A stretch of DNA of 64,000 nucleotides from Fusarium oxysporum f. sp. lycopersici 4287 (taxonomy: Eukaryota > Ascomycota > Sordariomycetes > Hypocreales > Nectriaceae): contig NC_030989.1 in the NCBI RefSeq assembly GCF_000149955.1, positions 3,233,839 through 3,297,838 on the forward strand, given 5' to 3'. This document shows positions 59,157 to 64,000 of the stretch, one piece after another; the first letter of the stretch is position 1, and each line of letters starts with the position of its first letter. The notes under the pieces are model-generated. The model did no database searches. It was not told the origin of the DNA and saw only the letters and a program-made list of their open reading frames with translations. The translations under genes were made by a program, and so were the position numbers.

Positions 59157-59604
59157 ATTTTGACTACACTACACTACGCATGTACTAAGAGCGCCTTGTA
59201 AAAACCCTTTTCTCATTTAGCATTTCTCTTTATGGAGTATCTTATTAATAAAACGGTAGTTTAGATTGCAAATCTCAGCTGTGTTTACACAAAGATTACT
59301 AAAACATGCTTCGTGATTGGCTGGACCTCGAAATGCCCGTGATGGATTCGGCCTCGGACTTATCCCTTTCGGACAAGGGAGCTCTTTTCGGTCTGTGCAA
59401 GGTGTGGGGAGACAAAGAGCGAGATGGGTATAAGACCTGCTTAGAGAATGGCAGTGAATGTGAAAGTATACGATAGAAATCCCGTTTGCATTCGATTTGC
59501 TTATAAATTAAACCTGCCAATTGAACCTGTGGCGAACTGCTTTATAAGACCTTTCTAATAACACCACCTCGCAAACACCATCACGTCAATCTCAGAATAA
59601 CACC
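59157..59604. other. Intergenic region
   Basis: No gene is seen. The last 80 bases include a CACC/CAA-rich leader for the transporter gene. Confidence 0.45.
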
Positions 59605-60426
59605 ATGACACACATTACATCAGAATCTACTCCCCTCCTCCCAGAGCCTGCCACTGAGCGCTCAATCTCCTACCAAAGCTCCCATCCCGCCTACGATGCG
59701 CGGCCACTACACCCCAATTACAGCAAGCATGAAGAATGCCATGTTGACTACAGCGACATTCTTCGCGACATCATCATTGGCTTCTCAGACGGTCTCACAG
59801 TACCTTTTGCCCTAACAGCAGGCCTGTCAAGTCTCGGCAGTGCAAAGGTCGTCATCATCGCTGGCCTAGCAGAGCTCTTCTCCGGCATGATCAGCATGGG
59901 TCTAGGCGCCTACCTCGCCGCCGTGACAGAGCGCGACGCGTATCATTCCCAAGCTGGTAAAAAGGAATTCGCGGTTCAAAATAGACCTGGTGACGAGCGC
60001 ACGGGTGTTTACGATGTTTTGGAAAAGTACAGCGTCTCGCGAAGTGCCGCTGCACCTTTGGTAGACGAGCTCTGCAAGAACCCCACAGAATGGGTGCGCT
60101 TCATGATGGATTTCGAACTCAAGCTCGAGGAGCCCAATGTTCATCGTGCGTGGATCTCAGCGGTCACCATGGGATTGAGCTACTTCATCGGCGGACTGAT
60201 CCCCATGATTCCCTACTTCGTCATGTCTCGCGTGCGCGAAGCATTGTTCGTATCGATTGGTATCACGGTCGCTGTGTTGTTGGTATTTGGATACGTCAAG
60301 AACTACGTCGCAATTCGCAATCATCGTGCGGGTGTCTGGGGAGCGGTGCAGACATTGGTCATTGGCATGTTGGCAGCTGGCACAAGCTATGCGATCGTGC
60401 GGGGTCTAGATTCGAACGATTCTTGA
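59605..60426 (+). CDS. CCC1/VIT1-family vacuolar iron/manganese transporter
   Basis: A single exon encodes 273 residues. A hydrophilic N-terminus of about 50 residues is followed by two helices around IIIGFSDGLTVPFALTAGLS and VVIIAGLAELFSGMISMGLG, a cytosolic loop rich in Glu (VYDVLEKY, DFELKLEEP), and then three helices (SAVTMGLSYFIGGLIPMIPY, ALFVSIGITVAVLLVFGYV, AVQTLVIGMLAAGTSYAIVR). This is the five-helix plan of the CCC1/VIT1 family, including its FSDGLTVPFAL signature in helix 1 and the Glu-rich metal-binding loop. The protein should move Fe2+ or Mn2+ into the vacuole in exchange for protons, protecting against excess metal. Fungal CCC1 genes are usually controlled by iron status; no such site was identified here. 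Confidence 0.92.
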   Translation: MTHITSESTPLLPEPATERSISYQSSHPAYDARPLHPNYSKHEECHVDYSDILRDIIIGFSDGLTVPFALTAGLSSLGSAKVVIIAGLAELFSGMISMGLGAYLAAVTERDAYHSQAGKKEFAVQNRPGDERTGVYDVLEKYSVSRSAAAPLVDELCKNPTEWVRFMMDFELKLEEPNVHRAWISAVTMGLSYFIGGLIPMIPYFVMSRVREALFVSIGITVAVLLVFGYVKNYVAIRNHRAGVWGAVQTLVIGMLAAGTSYAIVRGLDSNDS

Positions 60427-61938
60427 CGGATGGTGTGACTATGGCGCGACGGAGGCGTTTGGCTACGGCGTTAGGGTTCTTTTGGATGCGAGCAAAGTCC
60501 TCGTGATGGACGGTGTGATTCAGGATTTGGGTGCGATAGGGATAAAAGTGATGATATCAGAATATTCGTATTAACGACCGAAATGACAATACTCCATTCC
60601 TCCAAAGGCAGCGTTTGTTTGCCTAACCAAACAACCATCTCCCGTTCCTACCTCCTCCCCCACTTATTAGTAGTGATCTGTTCGGGTGGTATCATCAACA
60701 CTGACCTGTGGAAAAAAATGTGAAGCCATCACCCTCCCCAGAGTGATCGGAATTGAGTCATCCAGCCCGCAAAGGGACAGGACGCCGCGTATCGCACTTC
60801 AGTTTTTCCCAAAACGAGCCTCGCAAAGACGTTCCCATAGAGGCAGCGTGACGAAAGCACGCGCTCTGAGTATTTCTGATATCTTTTGCAGACGTGACAT
60901 TGACGCCAGGCCGTTACCGGCAGACCGACGGTTCTAGCAGGATGCTAGCTGTCGGTGATGGGTGAGGCTTACTCCGAATTTCCCACATGCGAAGAGTGAT
61001 TGAGAGACATCGCGAGGCGTGTCTCTCTGTTTGTAGCATGGAAACGCAGCGTTGGGGAGGGCGAATGGCTTGAGGAGGGAAAGATTTTGGAAGCAAGGAA
61101 GGGTTTTTTATTGTGCGGATACAGCCGGGGTTAAGCCGGGTGGGGCTGTAGGGTAGACCTAGTTGAGCTTTCTGCTTGAAGGAAAATACCTGTTTACCTC
61201 AAAAGTTTAATGATGGATCCTTGTAGTCCCGAGAGTTTGGTAGCGAATGTGATTGAAGATAGGTCTCCAGGGTGTGACTTCGACTTTTTCCTGCTCCCAT
61301 GGCTTCGATACCTCAAAATGGCGGTCGCCCAATTTTGATTTCCTCGACTACAAGATCAACAACCACTAACAATAGGCATGTCAAATCGTGAGGAAGTTTC
61401 GTATCGTTCCTAGTCACCCTTAATGAGGAGCGATATATATCTCGTATTGATTTAAGAATACATAAACCAACAGCAACTACAATAAGTCTCTTAAGATCCC
61501 TCATCAATGTATGGTTCTCGAACCTGCTCAGCTCCTGTCACCTCGGCTGTATGAATTACTAGCACGTTTTCAAGACATGCTCATGTTATACAGATAAAAA
61601 TGGAACTGAGATTCTCCCGAAGATCAAGAGAATAATTAAAGACTAAAAAAGTCCGCGACTGTTCAGTTTCCAGTGGAAATTGCATGACCAAGCTTTCATT
61701 CAGACTGAGACTGTTTTCAAAGACATCACACTTACAATTAAGAGCAAACGTCTCTTACTCAAGATAAATGATTGCAACATCTATGAGACACCAGGTATAG
61801 GTATATGCCGGTTGGACAGTTATAGTTCATCAGTGACCTCGTTCACTCATCTCATTGAGATTGTCCAGGGCGACGAGCGAGGAAGTTAAAGTTTGTTATT
61901 TCTTTATTCATTAACATAGGAATTATTTATATATGACG
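60427..61938. other. Intergenic region between convergent genes
   Basis: About 1.5 kb with no supportable gene. Open frames are short and unlike the neighbours in composition. Confidence 0.5.
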
Positions 61939-63461
61939 TTAAAGAGACGTTTCCGACCTGACCTCTGACCTCGCACTCTTATGATCCATATCCTTCATAT
62001 GAACCAAGTATGTCTCATCATTGTCTCCATATTCCACCTCATATGTCCTATGGCATTCAATGCCCACGGGGTCGACCCGTCTTTGTGATCGATCCGCTTG
62101 AGAAGTAGCATTTGTTCCAAGAGGAACACTACGATTGTGAGTGTTGCCAGGCGTTTGCTTGTTGCTCTTGCTGCCGTAGTTGTAGTAGCGTTGGGAAGTA
62201 CCAAGAATCTTGGGGAATAGGCGGACGAGAAGAATTCGGAGGGACGGCATGCAGGCGCAGATGATACCGACGTTGCCTTCGATGGTGGACCATTTTGATA
62301 CAGCGAGGTATTCCCAGGTTGCGTTGGAGGTTTTGACGCCGGCTTGGACAGTGGCGTGAAGACGAAGAATACTCATGATTGTAACACTTATAAATGTTAG
62401 TGAGTGAAGAGTCTAAGGTGGCAGGGAATGAACATACAAGATACCGACGCTGAACATCATGCCAACACCGATCTTCTTTCGCCAATCCAAGTTTAGTGAC
62501 TTGAGTTGAGATAAGGGAATGCCAATGATCCAAACGTCGAGGGCGATGTTGATAGCGGCATTTGACCAAGTAACCGCGTTGATATCGGCACATTTGCCTT
62601 CATGTTGTCCATCCCACTTCAGCCAGAAGTAGTTGATAGGCCGACACTGGAAGATGGCCACGAAAATAAACACCAGCCCAAAGACAACCGTGAACGCAAC
62701 AGTCCCCCAAAGTAACCTCCTGACATTCTGCGTCGGAAAGATTCTCAGGTAGAAGAACAGCATAGACAGCTTCAGAAACGTTTGCAGTGAGAAGTACATG
62801 ATGGCCATGGTGTAGAAGAACATTCCGAACTGGGTGATCTGATCAGGTGTAACAGTCCAGATGTCGCGACCCATGCCGTTGGGAGCGAGACCACGAGAGT
62901 TGATGACGATGGAAGGAATGGCGACACACATTGTCAGTGCGATGAAGAGATCGTCAAGGCCGAGGGGGAGCTTCCAATAGAGCTTTGTGCCGAAGCGTTG
63001 GATGATGAAGATTCCTGTTATGATGGCCATGACTTCATTGAGGACTATGAATTGGGGTGAGTGGTCTCTGATTGGAGCGCCACATGCTGTGAGAGTAGCA
63101 TTTTTCGTGCCTACCGATGTGAGTTGGTGCACGAGAAGAGACCAAGGTTAACATACTAAGGGCCTGTGGAATTGTACATGCGCGCATGACGCAGCCTTCG
63201 ATGTCTTGTTGTAGTGCGGCATTAGTGCACATGCACTTCTGGTCTGTAAGTTCACATGTCGATCGCTCAACGGCCGACACGAAACAATTTGCCTAGGTCC
63301 CCGTCAGTCACAACTCACATGTGAAAGTCATGAAAAAAACTCACAGCACATTCCGGTAATGCAGACAAAGCAGAAGCAGCAGCAGAAGAAGACTCTTGTT
63401 GAGCAAAAGCCAGAGGCAGACCCGCAAGGCAAGCGAAGATAGCCCCACGCGGTAGCCGCAT
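61939..63461 (-). CDS. CFEM-domain Pth11-like G-protein-coupled receptor
   Basis: Four exons (63461-63345, 63292-63157, 63110-62438, 62386-61939) give 457 residues; introns of 46-52 nt keep phase. The signal peptide (MRLPRGAIFACLAGLPLAFA) leads into a CFEM domain whose Cys residues are visible in PECAANCF, STCELTDQKCMCTNAALQ and GCVMRACTIPQAL, ending near TACGAPIRDHS. Seven hydrophobic helices follow, beginning near VLNEVMAIITGIFIIQRFG, with family-typical YWKLPLGLDDLFIALTM and DVWIIGIPL, and the last ones near EGNVGIICACMPSLRILL. A polar cytoplasmic tail of about 90 residues closes it. Such receptors sense surfaces or small molecules at the plasma membrane, as in appressorium formation in Magnaporthe. 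An in-frame ATG 33 codons upstream was not chosen because it would bury the signal peptide. Confidence 0.9.
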
Positions 63462-64000
63462 CGTAAAAAGCAAGATGATTGAGAAACAGATGGATCTGGG
63501 GATTGGGTGGGAGAGGGTGGACTGATATGTAGTTGCAGGGCTAGAAAAGATCGTCTGCAAGGGAACTTCAGCCCAGTTTTATGTCACTGCCCGAGCTGTG
63601 CTTCAGATTCGTACGTAAGTTCCGCGGTCAGACCCGCACAGACTGATCTGATTCAGTGTTTTGAGTCAGGAAAGACATGGTAATGGGGAAAAGACAAGTC
63701 AAGAACAGGCTGAATACGATTAAAACAAGGTGAGCCAAGGCGGAAGAGGAGGTCCCAAGGAACCGGATCAGGATGAACTTAATAAGTTTGGTTGATGACT
63801 TGCAGTGGATACGGCGTTATCATTGGGGACAAAAGGTCCATTACTTGGTGTCTGATATTGACAGGTTCGTTTACGGTGGCCGCGGAATGAAAGAGGGAGG
63901 TGTCACTACATCTGTAGTGGTGGGTGAAACGTGAAACCATCAATCGGTGGTCAGAACTCTAAAACCGGCACTTGAGCCGATGATCTTTTTTACTTTTTTA
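63462..64000. other. Upstream region of the receptor gene
   Basis: No gene is seen; this is the likely promoter of the minus-strand receptor gene. The window ends in a T-rich run. Confidence 0.45.

Overview
This is a window of nuclear DNA from a filamentous ascomycete. Short phase-consistent GT-AG introns (about 41-95 nt, many with CTAAC/CTGAC-like branch sites), Zn2Cys6 regulators, a CFEM/Pth11-type receptor and a Rep-helicase Helitron all point that way. A Hypocreales/Fusarium-like genome is my best guess, from overall gene style and not from any database match. All gene models were built by hand from reading frames and splice signals.

Layout. 0.3-8.1 kb: a small KGG-type stress protein behind a perfect CRE and a TATA box, a 7-TM membrane protein, a CorA-like membrane protein (minus) and an ATZ/TRZ-type amidohydrolase (minus). 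8.1-10.4 kb: an AT-rich gap holding a 660-bp SINE/LINE-like insertion with a (CAAA)n tail and perfect 15-bp target-site duplications. 10.4-23.5 kb, all plus strand: a PhyH-family dioxygenase with a GC-AG intron, a Zn2Cys6 regulator, a LacA/NodL-type acetyltransferase, then two related GHKL-ATPase/NO VEIN-like genes separated by the decayed 3' end of a second acetyltransferase. This looks like an old tandem duplication of an [acetyltransferase + GHKL] block.

23.8-31.2 kb: a poorly resolved minus-strand gene, then a near-complete Helitron of about 6.1 kb whose Rep-helicase frame is broken at an 11-G tract. 31.7-35.3 kb: a second Zn2Cys6 regulator, a nitrilase-superfamily hydrolase and a tRNA-Gly with a tiny intron. 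38.1-43.5 kb: one giant secreted Cys-rich, Gly/Ser/Thr-rich repeat protein with a one-base insertion inside a recent 210-bp duplication. 43.5-57 kb: long gene-poor stretches around a bZIP regulator (minus), a hypothetical protein and a six-exon CobW/ZNG1-type GTPase (minus). 57.2-63.5 kb: an acyl-CoA synthetase, a CCC1/VIT1-type iron/manganese transporter and a CFEM-domain Pth11-like receptor (minus).

The most interesting part is the GHKL pair. Copy 1 keeps a good ATPase site and the C-terminal nuclease-like NOV_C domain but has stop codons, frameshifts and a deleted middle. Copy 2 is an intact 1336-residue frame that has lost the ATP-binding motifs and the whole nuclease domain. The dioxygenase, regulator and acetyltransferase next door could be a small pathway cluster, but no substrate can be read from sequence.
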